From Ruegeria sp. HKCCA6707 (GTDB lineage: Bacteria; Pseudomonadota; Alphaproteobacteria; Rhodobacterales; Rhodobacteraceae), in the NCBI RefSeq assembly GCF_013033515.1, contig NZ_WQEG01000001.1, positions 620,001-684,000 on the forward strand: DNA of 64,000 nt, written 5' to 3'. A program made the translations under genes and the position numbers. Positions 17,010-25,867 of the stretch are shown one piece after another. The notes below the pieces were generated by a model. The model worked only from the letters and a program-made list of their open reading frames with translations. It searched no databases and was not told the DNA's origin. The first letter of the stretch is position 1, and each line of letters starts with the position of its first letter.

Positions 17010-18494
17010 TCAAAGCTTGATCCATGCGGTTTTCAGGTTCAGGTATTTGTCGAACGCATGCAAAGACTTGTCATGCCCATTGCCCGATTGTTTGACGCCG
17101 CCCAGCGGCACGGTGACATCCGCCCCGCCATAGGTGTTCACATGCACCACCCCGGCCTCAATCGCCGCGATCATCCGATGTGCCCGCGACAGGTTTGAGG
17201 TCCAAACCCCTGCGGCCAGCCCTGTCTCTGTGTCGTTGGCCAGCGCGATGGCTTCTTCCTCGGTGTCAAAGACCTGCACTGTAAGAACAGGGCCAAAGAC
17301 CTCTTCGCGCACGATCCGGTCATCAGGTTGCACATCCGTCACGATGGTCGGTGCCATATAGGTGCCGCCGGTTTCTTGCAGGATACGGTTGCCGCCCGTG
17401 GCGATGGTGCGCCCCGCAGCGCGCGCCTCGTCTATGAAAGCAAGGTTCTGCGCCAATTGACGCTCGGAGTTCACAGCACCTGCATTGGTTATAGTGTCCA
17501 GCGGATCACCGACCTGCATCGCTTTGGCCTGCGCCACAAGCTTATCGACAAAGACATCATGGATCTCACGCTGCACCAGCAGGCGCGACCCGGCGATGCA
17601 GACCTGCCCCGAGTTGCGGAAGATACCTGCCGCCGAGATCTTAGCGGCCTCATCCAGATCGGGCGCATCGGCGAAGACAATGTTCGGCGACTTGCCGCCC
17701 AGTTCAAGATAGACCCGCTTGAGGTTCGAACGCGCCGACGCCTCCAGCAACCGTCGCCCCGTGGCCCCGGATCCGGTAAAGACAAGCACATCAACCTCGT
17801 TGGACTCTGCAATTGCCGCTCCGATCACAGCGCCTTCGCCGGTGACCACATTCAGAACCCCCGGCGGCAGGCCTGCCTCCAACGCAAGTTCGGCTAAACG
17901 CAGCAAGGTGAGCGAAGCCGTCTCGGCGGGTTTCAGAACCACCGTGCATCCGGCGGCCAAGGCCGGGCCCAGCTTCCAACTGCCGATCATCATCGGGAAA
18001 TTCCACGGCACGATTGCCCCTACAACGCCAACCGGGTGCTTGTGCACCAGCCCCAGCGCCCCGGGGGCTGTGGGCGCTATCTCGCCAAAGATCTTGTCCG
18101 TGGCCTCGGCGAAATACCGGATCGTTCCCGCTGCGCTGAGCGGTTCGGCCTTATAGGCCATGCCGATCTCGGTGCCGTTGTCGCGCACCCCCAATACGGC
18201 AAGTTCTTCAGCCTGCGCTTCAATCAGATCGGCCCATTTCAAAAGGATTCTCTTACGAGCAGCGGGGGCAAGTCCGGACCAGCGCCCGTCGTCAAACGCC
18301 AACCGGGCCGCCGCAACCGCGCGGTCTGCATCCTCGCGCGTACCTTTCGGCAAGGTCGTCAATGTACTGCCATCTATCGGAGAAATCACCGGCATCGTAC
18401 GGCCATCTGATGCGTCAACGCGCGCACCGTTGATCACATGTTTCGCGTCAGGAACCGGCTGATGGCGAAGGGTGTCGATTCTGGGTTTGTCCAA
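17010..18494 (-). CDS. NAD(P)-dependent aldehyde dehydrogenase
   Basis: A 494-residue aldehyde dehydrogenase oxidising an aldehyde to the acid. The catalytic residues are clear: Glu264 in LELGGKSPN and Cys299 in GQVCIAGSR. The NAD-binding turn FTGSGATG lies at 239-246, and the oxyanion Asn is in PWNFPMM. Among the family it resembles the PuuC/betaine-aldehyde group. It is divergent from the tctCBA-P450 operon across a symmetric regulatory region, and so would oxidise an aldehyde produced in that pathway. Confidence 0.9.
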   Translation of the reverse strand: MDKPRIDTLRHQPVPDAKHVINGARVDASDGRTMPVISPIDGSTLTTLPKGTREDADRAVAAARLAFDDGRWSGLAPAARKRILLKWADLIEAQAEELAVLGVRDNGTEIGMAYKAEPLSAAGTIRYFAEATDKIFGEIAPTAPGALGLVHKHPVGVVGAIVPWNFPMMIGSWKLGPALAAGCTVVLKPAETASLTLLRLAELALEAGLPPGVLNVVTGEGAVIGAAIAESNEVDVLVFTGSGATGRRLLEASARSNLKRVYLELGGKSPNIVFADAPDLDEAAKISAAGIFRNSGQVCIAGSRLLVQREIHDVFVDKLVAQAKAMQVGDPLDTITNAGAVNSERQLAQNLAFIDEARAAGRTIATGGNRILQETGGTYMAPTIVTDVQPDDRIVREEVFGPVLTVQVFDTEEEAIALANDTETGLAAGVWTSNLSRAHRMIAAIEAGVVHVNTYGGADVTVPLGGVKQSGNGHDKSLHAFDKYLNLKTAWIKL

Positions 18495-18507
18495 GTCAGT
18501 CTCGCTA

Positions 18508-18641
18508 GGTTTAAATAATGAACCTTAGGTGGCAAAAAACTTTCCTAGTTTTGGGCCGCTTTTGTCAACAGGGATTTTTTTGTTGACAGGCAAGGATTCC
18601 AAAAACAAAATTATTGATACCTAAGGTTCATATAATAAACC
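18508..18641. promoter_or_regulatory. Nested dyad in the ALDH/TTT divergent promoter region
   Basis: Two 23-base arms (18508-18530 and 18619-18641) are inverted copies, 19 of 23 identical, both containing TGAACCTTAGGT. Between them TGTCAACA (18563-18570) and TGTTGACA (18581-18588) form a second dyad around nearly the same axis (18574.5 against 18575.5). The TTGACA in each inner arm can be a -35 element. TATAAT (18631-18636) lies in the right outer arm, 34 bases before the tctC start. The layout suggests paired operators controlling both directions together. Confidence 0.7.
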
Positions 18642-18670
18642 AACTAAATCTGATCTCGCAGGGAGATGAC

Positions 18671-19609
18671 ATGACCAAAATGACGAAGGCGGTTCTGGCC
18701 GCACTTGCCCTTGGCCTGGCCGGACCGGCGCTGGCTGAGTATCCCGAAAAACCCGTCAGCTTTATCGTCCCGTGGCCTCCGGGCGATCTGGAAGACGTGC
18801 TGACCCGGATGATCGCCGAAGACTTTCAAGCGGAATATGGCGTGCCCGCTGCCGTGGTGAACAAGCCCGGCGGCGGTGGCGGCCCCTTCCCGGGCGCGGT
18901 CGAAGTGGCCACAGCGCCTGCAGATGGCTACACCATCGGCTCGTTTGTACCCGCCGTGTCGCTGATCGGGCATGAGATCGACATCCCCGAGCTGACACCC
19001 GAAAAGTTTGATCCGGTTGGTATCTTCCTGACCTATCCGTTTGTTGTCGCCACATCCGGCAATGCACCCTATTCCAATATGCAGGAACTGGCAGATTACG
19101 CGAAAGAAAACGATGTATTCCTTGGCCATTTCGGCGATGTTCTGACCCCGACACAGGTAACCAAGGCCCTGTCGGCAACTATGGGGTTCGAGTGGGGTGG
19201 TGACGCTGCCTTTGACGCGCTGGATTGCAACACGCTGGCTTCGGGCGATGCGGATGTGATCAACACAACGCTGCAACTCATCCTGCCTTGTCTGGACAGC
19301 GTGAAGGTTCTGGTGTCGATCACAGGCGAGCGGATCAGCAAGGTGCCCGACACGCCTGCAATCGGCGAGGTTGAACCGTCGCTCGACATCTCGCTGTGGA
19401 ACGGTCTCTTTGTCACCAAAGATACGCCAGCCGATGTACGGGAAAAAATTGCCGCGGTTGCCGAGAAGACCGTCAAAAGCGAACGCGCGCAGCAATTGGC
19501 CGCTGAAACCGGTGCCTTGGTCTATTGGCTGAACGCCGACGAAAGCGCAGCAGTGATCGCCGAGGACAAAGCGACACTGGGTACAATCTCGGAAGCGCTG
19601 GGTCAGTAA
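18671..19609 (+). CDS. tctC: TTT transporter solute-binding protein
   Basis: The 312-residue periplasmic binding protein of a tripartite tricarboxylate transporter. A Sec signal peptide spans about residues 1-22 (ending GPALA). The mature protein starts EYPEKPVSFIVPWPPG, the TctC hallmark (YP-x-KP-x-x-x-IVP-x-x-PGG). VNKPGGGGGPFPGAVEVA forms the beta-turn that holds the ligand carboxylate through backbone contacts. The start has GGGAG at good spacing. These proteins bind many carboxylates, so the ligand cannot be named. The family usually shows PGGxxD after the first strand; here it reads PPGDLED. Confidence 0.88.
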   Translation: MTKMTKAVLAALALGLAGPALAEYPEKPVSFIVPWPPGDLEDVLTRMIAEDFQAEYGVPAAVVNKPGGGGGPFPGAVEVATAPADGYTIGSFVPAVSLIGHEIDIPELTPEKFDPVGIFLTYPFVVATSGNAPYSNMQELADYAKENDVFLGHFGDVLTPTQVTKALSATMGFEWGGDAAFDALDCNTLASGDADVINTTLQLILPCLDSVKVLVSITGERISKVPDTPAIGEVEPSLDISLWNGLFVTKDTPADVREKIAAVAEKTVKSERAQQLAAETGALVYWLNADESAAVIAEDKATLGTISEALGQ

Positions 19610-19621
19610 GACCAACGGCCC

Positions 19622-19645
19622 GAGAGGGCGGCGACCCGCCCTCTC
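19622..19645 (+). other. Hairpin between tctC and tctB
   Basis: GAGAGGGCGG and CCGCCCTCTC form a perfect 10-bp stem with a CGAC tetraloop, 12 bases past the tctC stop and 22 bases before tctB. It probably raises binding-protein transcript over the permease mRNA by blocking 3' decay or by partial termination. Confidence 0.7.
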
Positions 19646-19667
19646 TCACTCGACAAGGACCCCCCTG

Positions 19668-20201
19668 ATGGACGATTCCGAGCTTTTGCAGGTCAAGACC
19701 AAGACGTCCGGGCAGGTTGTCTTTGTTGTCGCCGGTCTGGTTCTGACGCTGATCTTGCTGTCGCAGATCACCACACAGACCGAATGGACGGAAAAAGCAC
19801 GCAATATCGGCAGCCAACCCCGCCTGTGGCCAGCGATTGCCCTGATCACAATGCTGGGTGGCTTTGCGATCCATTTCCGGCTGATGCGACGACGCAAGCC
19901 CAACGCACTGGATTGGGGCGAGGCGCGGCGCTGGGCCGAGCCTTTGGAATACCTCCTGTGGTTTCTCGTCTATGTTGCAGCTGTCCCAAGGCTGGGCTTT
20001 CTGCCCATGAGCATCCTCTTCGCCTGCGCGCTGACCTACCGATTGGGCTATCGCTCACGTATGGGGTTGATGATCGCCGCGCTCTTTGCGGTTGCGATGG
20101 TGGTTTTGTTCAAGGGTCTTCTTGGGGTCAACATACCCGGCGCGCAAATCTATGAATTTCTTCCCGCTTCGGTGCGAACCTTCTTTCTGGTGTATCTCTG
20201 A
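19668..20201 (+). CDS. tctB: TTT transporter small membrane subunit
   Basis: A 177-residue TctB-type protein with about four membrane helices (residues 16-36, 47-66, 95-115 and 125-160, the last broken into two). Conservation in this subunit is low, so the call rests on length, helices and position between tctC and tctA. Its stop codon overlaps the tctA start by one base (TGATG). It forms the integral membrane complex with TctA. Confidence 0.82.
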   Translation: MDDSELLQVKTKTSGQVVFVVAGLVLTLILLSQITTQTEWTEKARNIGSQPRLWPAIALITMLGGFAIHFRLMRRRKPNALDWGEARRWAEPLEYLLWFLVYVAAVPRLGFLPMSILFACALTYRLGYRSRMGLMIAALFAVAMVVLFKGLLGVNIPGAQIYEFLPASVRTFFLVYL

Positions 20202-21805
20202 TGGATCTGATCCTGTCCGCCATTGACGTTCTTGCCCGCTGGGACGTGATGCTTGCGCTGCTGGTCGGGGCGGTGGGCGGTGTGGCCATTGGCGCCATTC
20301 CGGGTGTTGGGCCCGCAGTGGCCATCGCCATCCTTTTGCCCGCAACCTTCTCGATGGACCCGATTGTCGGGTTGACGCTGCTGTTGGGGATCTACGGGTC
20401 ATCGATGTATGGCGGATCGATCCCTGCCATTTTGATCAATACACCGGGCACGGCCGTCAACGCGCTGACTACCTATGACGGGTTCCCGATGACACTGCGA
20501 GGGGAAGGCCGACGCGCCTTGTCGCTGGCCTATTCAGCCAGTTTTCTGGGCGGTGTCTTCTCGGTTGTCTGTCTCATTTTTCTGTCCCCTGTTCTGGCCA
20601 AGATCGCCCCGATGTTCGGCTCGCGCGAGATCTTTCTGGCTGCGCTTCTGGGCCTTGTTCTGGTCGTCGTCGCGCACAAGGGACAAATGGCTATCGCCGC
20701 AGCCCTTGCAGGTTTTGGCATCCTGATTGGCACAGTCGGGCTGGAACCTGCGGCCTATACCCGCCGTTTCACTTTCGGTCAAAGCTGGTTGGCTGGAGGA
20801 TTTGACCTGATCGTGGTTGTGCTGGGTCTTTTTGCGCTGTCTCAGGCGTTTTTGCTGCTGACCATGGATGACGAAAAGATCCGCCTGCCGCGTTCACGCG
20901 GATCGCTGTTTCAGGGCTTTCGCGAATTGGCGCGACATCCTCGCGTTGCGGCCATCTCGGCCAGTTTTGGCGTGGTGATGGGGATGATCCCCGGTGTTGG
21001 AGAATTCACCGCGCAGTTCATGTCCTACACCTCGGCCCGCAAACTGTCGAAGAACCCCAAAGCTTTTGGGCATGGCTCCTCTGAAGGTCTGATTTCATCC
21101 GAGACCGCCAACAACGCCGTGCCCGCAGCCGCGATGATCCCGTTGCTGGCCCTTGGCATCCCGGGCGAGGCGCTGACGGCGATGATGCTGTCGGTGTTCT
21201 ACGTGCATAACGTGGTGCCCGGACCAGGGCTGTTCCAGAACGATATGGACTTTGTCGTCGCGCTTTACATCGCGCTTTTGGTTCTGAATGTCATTGTTGT
21301 GGGTTTCCTGCTGGTCTCAACCGGTTGGCTGGTACACCTCACGCGCATCCCGAACCGGTTTTTGGGCATGTGCATCCTGCTTCTCAGCTTTGTTGGCGTC
21401 TATTCCATTCGCAACTCGACCATGGATTGTGTCATCGCGGCGGTGTTCGGATTGATCGGATTTGTCCTGAAACGCCTGAACATGCCCATCGTGCCGATCA
21501 TCCTGGGCATGGTGCTGGGCGGGATCATGGAGGTCAAACTGCGGGCCTCTTTGGCGCGGGTCAAAACGCCGATGGATTTCATCGACCGCCCCATCGCCTT
21601 CCTGCTGTTTTGCGTGATCTTGATCATCATCGGCTCGACCATCTGGCGCGTTTGGCGCGAATGGAAACCGGTTGACCGTCGCAAGCCGCAGAAAAAGGCT
21701 TCGAACGCCTTTGCGAAACGCATCGCTGGCCGGTCGCACCGCCATTTCGAAAACCGCACAAAACAACAAAGACGGAGACGTTTCTATGACCATGTGGGTT
21801 CCTGA
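20201..21805 (+). CDS. tctA: TTT transporter large membrane subunit
   Basis: A 534-residue integral membrane protein with about 12 helices. Two TctA signature repeats are visible: GAIPGVGPAVAIAILLP near residue 32 and GMIPGVGEFTAQFMSY near residue 265, followed by ETANNAVPAAAMIPLLALG. It also carries the GIYGSSMYGGSIPAILINTPG segment. The C-terminus has about 35 extra basic residues (KRIAGRSHRHFENRTKQQ...), and the last 20 bases overlap the P450 gene. It uses the ion gradient to import the ligand delivered by TctC. Confidence 0.93.
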   Translation: MDLILSAIDVLARWDVMLALLVGAVGGVAIGAIPGVGPAVAIAILLPATFSMDPIVGLTLLLGIYGSSMYGGSIPAILINTPGTAVNALTTYDGFPMTLRGEGRRALSLAYSASFLGGVFSVVCLIFLSPVLAKIAPMFGSREIFLAALLGLVLVVVAHKGQMAIAAALAGFGILIGTVGLEPAAYTRRFTFGQSWLAGGFDLIVVVLGLFALSQAFLLLTMDDEKIRLPRSRGSLFQGFRELARHPRVAAISASFGVVMGMIPGVGEFTAQFMSYTSARKLSKNPKAFGHGSSEGLISSETANNAVPAAAMIPLLALGIPGEALTAMMLSVFYVHNVVPGPGLFQNDMDFVVALYIALLVLNVIVVGFLLVSTGWLVHLTRIPNRFLGMCILLLSFVGVYSIRNSTMDCVIAAVFGLIGFVLKRLNMPIVPIILGMVLGGIMEVKLRASLARVKTPMDFIDRPIAFLLFCVILIIIGSTIWRVWREWKPVDRRKPQKKASNAFAKRIAGRSHRHFENRTKQQRRRRFYDHVGS

Positions 21806-23042
21806 CGATGACGGGTTTGCCGATCTCGGCTCGCATGACAGCTTTGCGGGCGGTGCGCCCTACAATACCTTCGCGCGGTTGCGGCAAGAGGCCCCCTGTC
21901 ACTGGTCCGAGTTTGACGGCGGCAAGGGCTACTGGTCGATCACGCGCCACGCCGATATCGACAAGATGATCCGCGACACCGAGACCTTTTCTTCGGCGCG
22001 CGGCATTCGGATGGAGGATCAGACCCATGAGGAATACATGGCCCGCCGCACCTTTCAGGAGACCGACGGGACCGAGCATCGCAAAGTGCGTATGAAAGTA
22101 GCCAAAGCGTTCTCGCCCAAGGTGGTCGCCGGGTTCGAGGAACAGATCCGCGAACTGTGCGGGCCCATTCTGGACAACGCGCTTGAAAAAGGCAGCTTTG
22201 ACGCCACCCGAGACATCGCACGGGAATTGCCGATGCGGATGCTGGGGCAGATCTTGGGCGTCCCGGATGAAGACCTGCCCTGGCTGGTCGACAAGGGCGA
22301 CGCGTTGATGGCCAATTCCGATCCCGATTTCACCCAGCATGTGGTCGACAAGATGGATACGGATGCGTTCCGGCTGATGCCCTTCAACTCACCAGCTGGG
22401 GCTGAGCTTTACGACTATTCTCGCGCCTTGATGGACAAGAAGAACGCCACAGGGGACACAAGCGGCATCCTGCATCTGATCCTGCAGCCCGATGAAAATG
22501 GTGAGACGATCTCGGACACAGAGTTCCGCAATTTCTTTTGCCTTCTGGTGGCCGCGGGCAATGATACAACACGCTACTCCATCGCGGCAGGCATTCAGGC
22601 GCTGGCGCGGCAGGACGGGTTGCTGGAGGAATTGCACGCTGGCGAGGTTTGGGGCACCGCTGCGGATGAAATCGTCCGCTGGGCTTCACCCGCCACCTAT
22701 TTCCGCCGCACCGCGATGAAGGATGTCGAGGTGCATGGCCAGCAGATCAAGGAAGGTGACAAGGTGCTCTATTGGTTCATTTCCGCCAACCGGGATGAGA
22801 CAATGTTTGAAGACCCCTATCGCCTGACCCTGTCGCGCAAGCCCAACCGACAGCTGGGATGGGGTCAGGGTGGCCCGCATGTCTGCCTGGGCATGCATCT
22901 GGCCCGGCTTGAGGTGCGAGTGCTGTTTCAGGAACTGGTCAAGCGCATCAAAACCATCGAACCGGATGGGCCCGAGGCCTTTGTCCGCTCGAACTTCGTA
23001 AACGGCATCAAGCGGATGCCCGTTCGCGTCACTTTGCAATAG
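21786..23042 (+). CDS. Cytochrome P450
   Basis: A 418-residue soluble bacterial P450. The heme loop is WGQGGPHVCLG with Cys367 as the iron ligand. It is one residue longer than the common FGxGxHxCxG, and the first Phe is Trp. The I-helix oxygen-activation motif AAGNDTT lies at 256-262 and the K-helix ExxR at Glu295-Arg298. The start is MTMWVPDD, with GGAG nine bases upstream, inside the end of tctA. No ferredoxin or reductase gene is nearby, so electrons must come from elsewhere. Its place beside a gamma-glutamyl ligase suggests oxidation (N-dealkylation or hydroxylation) of an amine or its glutamyl amide. Confidence 0.93.
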   Translation: MTMWVPDDDGFADLGSHDSFAGGAPYNTFARLRQEAPCHWSEFDGGKGYWSITRHADIDKMIRDTETFSSARGIRMEDQTHEEYMARRTFQETDGTEHRKVRMKVAKAFSPKVVAGFEEQIRELCGPILDNALEKGSFDATRDIARELPMRMLGQILGVPDEDLPWLVDKGDALMANSDPDFTQHVVDKMDTDAFRLMPFNSPAGAELYDYSRALMDKKNATGDTSGILHLILQPDENGETISDTEFRNFFCLLVAAGNDTTRYSIAAGIQALARQDGLLEELHAGEVWGTAADEIVRWASPATYFRRTAMKDVEVHGQQIKEGDKVLYWFISANRDETMFEDPYRLTLSRKPNRQLGWGQGGPHVCLGMHLARLEVRVLFQELVKRIKTIEPDGPEAFVRSNFVNGIKRMPVRVTLQ

Positions 23043-23049
23043 GAAGCCA

Positions 23050-24342
23050 ATGTCGAACCGTTTACGCGCCCTGTTCATTGACCACCTTTCGATCCCGCGT
23101 GGCAAATACCTGCCCGCCAGCAAGATCGGCGATGGCTCGACCCGGTTTGCCCGCGCAACGTTTGGCGTGCATTACGACCGCGATCTCTTGCTGGACGCAC
23201 CGCACGCCATGGTGCGCGAAGGCGCGCCGGATATGGAACTGCGCTGGCGTGGCGAGGACGTCCGCCAAGGGTGGGAGCCCAATACGTCGATTGTTTTGGG
23301 CGATCTCTATGATGCGGATGGCAGCCCCCTGCCGCTGTGTCCTCGCGGGGCACTGAAACGCGCGATCGCTGATTGGGAAAAGCACGGGCTCAAACCGAAG
23401 CTGGGGATCGAGTTGGAGGCCTATGCCCTGCAAGGGGGCGAAGATGGACGGTTACGGCCCTATGACACACCGGGGGGCGTGGTCTATGGCACCGGCCCCT
23501 TTACCGATCCGATGCGGATCAACGACGTGATCTGGAACAAGGCGCTTGAGATGGGGTTCAAGCTGGACCTGATCACCGCAGAATACGACAGCCCCCAGTT
23601 CGAATACACACTGACCTTTGACGACGCTCTGAAAGCAGTGGATGATATCGTCTTGTTCCGCCAGATGGCGCGCGAAGTGGCTTTGGACCACGGGATCGTT
23701 CTGACCTTCCTGCCCAAACCTCTGTCCGAGATGGGCGGATCGGGCATGCATATCAACTTCTCGTTTAAGGATGCAGACGGGCAGAACGCCTTGGCGTCTG
23801 GCGAGTTCGGCGGCCCCGATCACCTGAACGATCTGTCTCGCGGCTGTCTGGCCGGGCTTGTGCATCACCACGAAGGTCTGGCGGGTCTTCTGGCCCCGAC
23901 GGCTGGATCCTACCGTCGCCTACAGCCATCATCGCTGTCGGGCTATTGGAAGAACTGGGGCGGCGATCATCGGGGCGTGACCACGCGCGTCTCGGGCGAA
24001 GGCGGGGCCAAGGCGCGCCTGGAACACCGCATGGCGGATGCCAGCGCCAACCCCTATACCGCCGCCGCTGCCGTTCTTCAGGCCGCGCGGCTGGGGTTTG
24101 AGGCCAAGATGACCCTGCCCCCGATCGAGACCGGCGACGGGTTCGACACGGTGGATGCCCGCACCGGCACCGCGCCGAACCTGCGCAAGGCCATACAGGA
24201 CCTGACAGCCGACACCGCTCTGGTCGATGCGGTCGGGCGCGCATTGGTTGAAAATCATGCCTTCATGAAAGAGCGCGAATTCCGTAAGACGCGCGAGCTG
24301 GAGCCTGACGCTCTGCTGGATTTCTATGTGTGGTTTGTCTGA
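23050..24342 (+). CDS. Glutamine synthetase-like gamma-glutamyl-amine ligase
   Basis: A 430-residue class I glutamine-synthetase-fold enzyme that probably joins glutamate to an amine using ATP. Metal and nucleotide residues are kept: GIELEAYAL (about residue 118), AEYDSPQFEYT (about 177), GSGMHINFSF, and the C-terminal RLEHRMADASANPYTAAA. It lacks the adenylylation-site region of GlnA and is shorter, like PuuA, IpuC or the aniline-ligase group. It starts 7 bases after the P450 and is followed immediately by a class I amidotransferase, a pairing known from polyamine and aniline catabolism. The amine is unknown. Confidence 0.85.
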   Translation: MSNRLRALFIDHLSIPRGKYLPASKIGDGSTRFARATFGVHYDRDLLLDAPHAMVREGAPDMELRWRGEDVRQGWEPNTSIVLGDLYDADGSPLPLCPRGALKRAIADWEKHGLKPKLGIELEAYALQGGEDGRLRPYDTPGGVVYGTGPFTDPMRINDVIWNKALEMGFKLDLITAEYDSPQFEYTLTFDDALKAVDDIVLFRQMAREVALDHGIVLTFLPKPLSEMGGSGMHINFSFKDADGQNALASGEFGGPDHLNDLSRGCLAGLVHHHEGLAGLLAPTAGSYRRLQPSSLSGYWKNWGGDHRGVTTRVSGEGGAKARLEHRMADASANPYTAAAAVLQAARLGFEAKMTLPPIETGDGFDTVDARTGTAPNLRKAIQDLTADTALVDAVGRALVENHAFMKEREFRKTRELEPDALLDFYVWFV

Positions 24343-24343
24343 G

Positions 24344-25054
24344 ATGCGATTAGCCTGCCTTGTCACCAACACCGATGACAGCGCCTTTGCCAAAGCGCGC
24401 CCCTTGGATGACGCGAAATTCGCGGACCTGATCCACGGGGTTAGGCCCAACTGGCAGGTGACCGCGTTCTGGGTCTGCCGGAATGAGTTTCCGGAAGACA
24501 TAAACCAGTTCGATGGCGTTATGATCACAGGCAGCCCGGCCTCGGTCACCGAAGACTTGCCTTGGATGCAGAAGCTTTCGGAATTAATCACGGACATTAT
24601 CACACGCGGCATACCGCTTTTTGGCGCCTGTTTTGGGCATCAGATTATTGCGAAGGCTCTGGGCGCGCCGATTGTGCGCAATCCCGAGGGCTGGGCGCAT
24701 GGGCGGATCGAGACCCGCCGCGTGGCGCGGGCACCGTGGTCGGGGAATGGCGATGTCTTGCAGCTTTATGGCTCGCATATCGAACAGGTGGGAGCGTTGC
24801 CCGACGGCGCGCAGCGCCTGTTTGAAAGCCCCGGTTGTCCGATCGCAGGGTATGCCATAGGCCATGCTGTGTTCACGGTGCAGCATCACCCGGAAATGAC
24901 ACAAGGCTTCATCTCCGATCTGGTTGACGAATACGCCGACTATGTCGGTGAAACCGTCACACAGACCGCGCGCGCCTCGGTGCAGGCCGGACCCGCCGAC
25001 CGCGCGCTGTTTGCGGAAGAAATCGCCGCTTTCTTCGAGATGGAGGGACGCTGA
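24344..25054 (+). CDS. Class I glutamine amidotransferase-like hydrolase
   Basis: A 236-residue GATase class I domain protein. The nucleophile is Cys96 in FGACFGHQ, and His182 and Glu184 (HHPEM) complete the triad. It stands alone without a synthase domain, so it is probably a gamma-glutamyl amide hydrolase rather than an ammonia donor, as proposed for stand-alone amidotransferase partners of aniline-type ligases. The start at MRLACL lies one base after the ligase stop; an ATG six codons earlier overlaps the ligase and cannot be excluded. Confidence 0.83.
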   Translation: MRLACLVTNTDDSAFAKARPLDDAKFADLIHGVRPNWQVTAFWVCRNEFPEDINQFDGVMITGSPASVTEDLPWMQKLSELITDIITRGIPLFGACFGHQIIAKALGAPIVRNPEGWAHGRIETRRVARAPWSGNGDVLQLYGSHIEQVGALPDGAQRLFESPGCPIAGYAIGHAVFTVQHHPEMTQGFISDLVDEYADYVGETVTQTARASVQAGPADRALFAEEIAAFFEMEGR

Positions 25055-25867
25055 ATGGGCACGATCACCAAAGCGCTGGATTTGCTGGGCTTTTTTGCCC
25101 GCGACCGGGCCGAGATCGGCCTGGGAGAATTTGTGCGCCTGACCGGTCGGGACAAGGCAACGGTGCATCGTCATCTGACCGAACTGGCCGAGAACGGGTT
25201 TCTGGAACAGCATCCCGAAACCCGCGCCTATCGCCTGGGCCCGGCCCTGCTGCGCCTTTCCGCGCTGCGCGAGACGCTGTTTCCGGTGCGAAAGCTGTTG
25301 CAACCGATCGTATTTGATCTGTCGGAAGCGGTGGGAGAGCTGGCCCATGCCAGCCTCTTGCAGGGCGAGGTGCTGTCACCGGTTATTCATGCCGACCCCA
25401 GCCTGCACGGTGTTCTGGTCCATTTCGATATTGCCGAGATGTTGCCCTTGCACGCAACCTCATCGGGCATCGCCGCGCTGGCCTTTTGCGCCGAAGACAC
25501 GCGGGCCAAGGTGCTGACGCGACCTTTGTCGAAATTCACCGACCAGACCATCTCGGATCCTGCTGCACTGAAGGCCAAGATCGAGCAGGTGCAGAGATTT
25601 GGCGTTGTGTCCGTGAGCGGCACGTTTGACGAAGGCGTCACCTCGGTCGGTGCGCCGGTGTTCGGCGAAGGCGAACGGGTTGTGGGCTCTTTGGCAGTCG
25701 CGGTACCCACCGTGCGCGCCAATCCCGAAAAGCTGCGCGACATCGCACAAAGACTTCTGGTCGAGGCCTCGCATGCCTCAACCGCGCTGGGCGGCGTTTT
25801 CCCGCGCAGCTTCGACACTCTGCCGCCCGATTGGGGCGACAAAACTCTGGCACAACAGGTGATCTGA
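25055..25867 (+). CDS. IclR family transcriptional regulator
   Basis: A 270-residue regulator. The N-terminal winged helix is at about residues 1-65 (FVRLTGRDKATVHRHLTELAENGFLEQ), and the C-terminal IclR effector domain runs from about residue 85 (QPIVFDLSEAVGELAHASLL) to 255. Its start codon follows the amidotransferase stop without a gap and its stop overlaps the aminotransferase start (TGATG), so it is embedded in the operon. It is a good candidate to bind the paired dyads at 18508-18641. Confidence 0.9.
   Translation: MGTITKALDLLGFFARDRAEIGLGEFVRLTGRDKATVHRHLTELAENGFLEQHPETRAYRLGPALLRLSALRETLFPVRKLLQPIVFDLSEAVGELAHASLLQGEVLSPVIHADPSLHGVLVHFDIAEMLPLHATSSGIAALAFCAEDTRAKVLTRPLSKFTDQTISDPAALKAKIEQVQRFGVVSVSGTFDEGVTSVGAPVFGEGERVVGSLAVAVPTVRANPEKLRDIAQRLLVEASHASTALGGVFPRSFDTLPPDWGDKTLAQQVI

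Noticed and set aside
18644-19615. 323-codon open frame on the minus strand opposite tctC
   Set aside because: TctC has a signal peptide, ribosome site and family motifs; the antisense product has none.
23050-24342. Housekeeping glutamine synthetase (glnA)
   Set aside because: Shorter than GlnA, lacks the adenylylation region, and sits in a catabolic operon next to a stand-alone amidotransferase.
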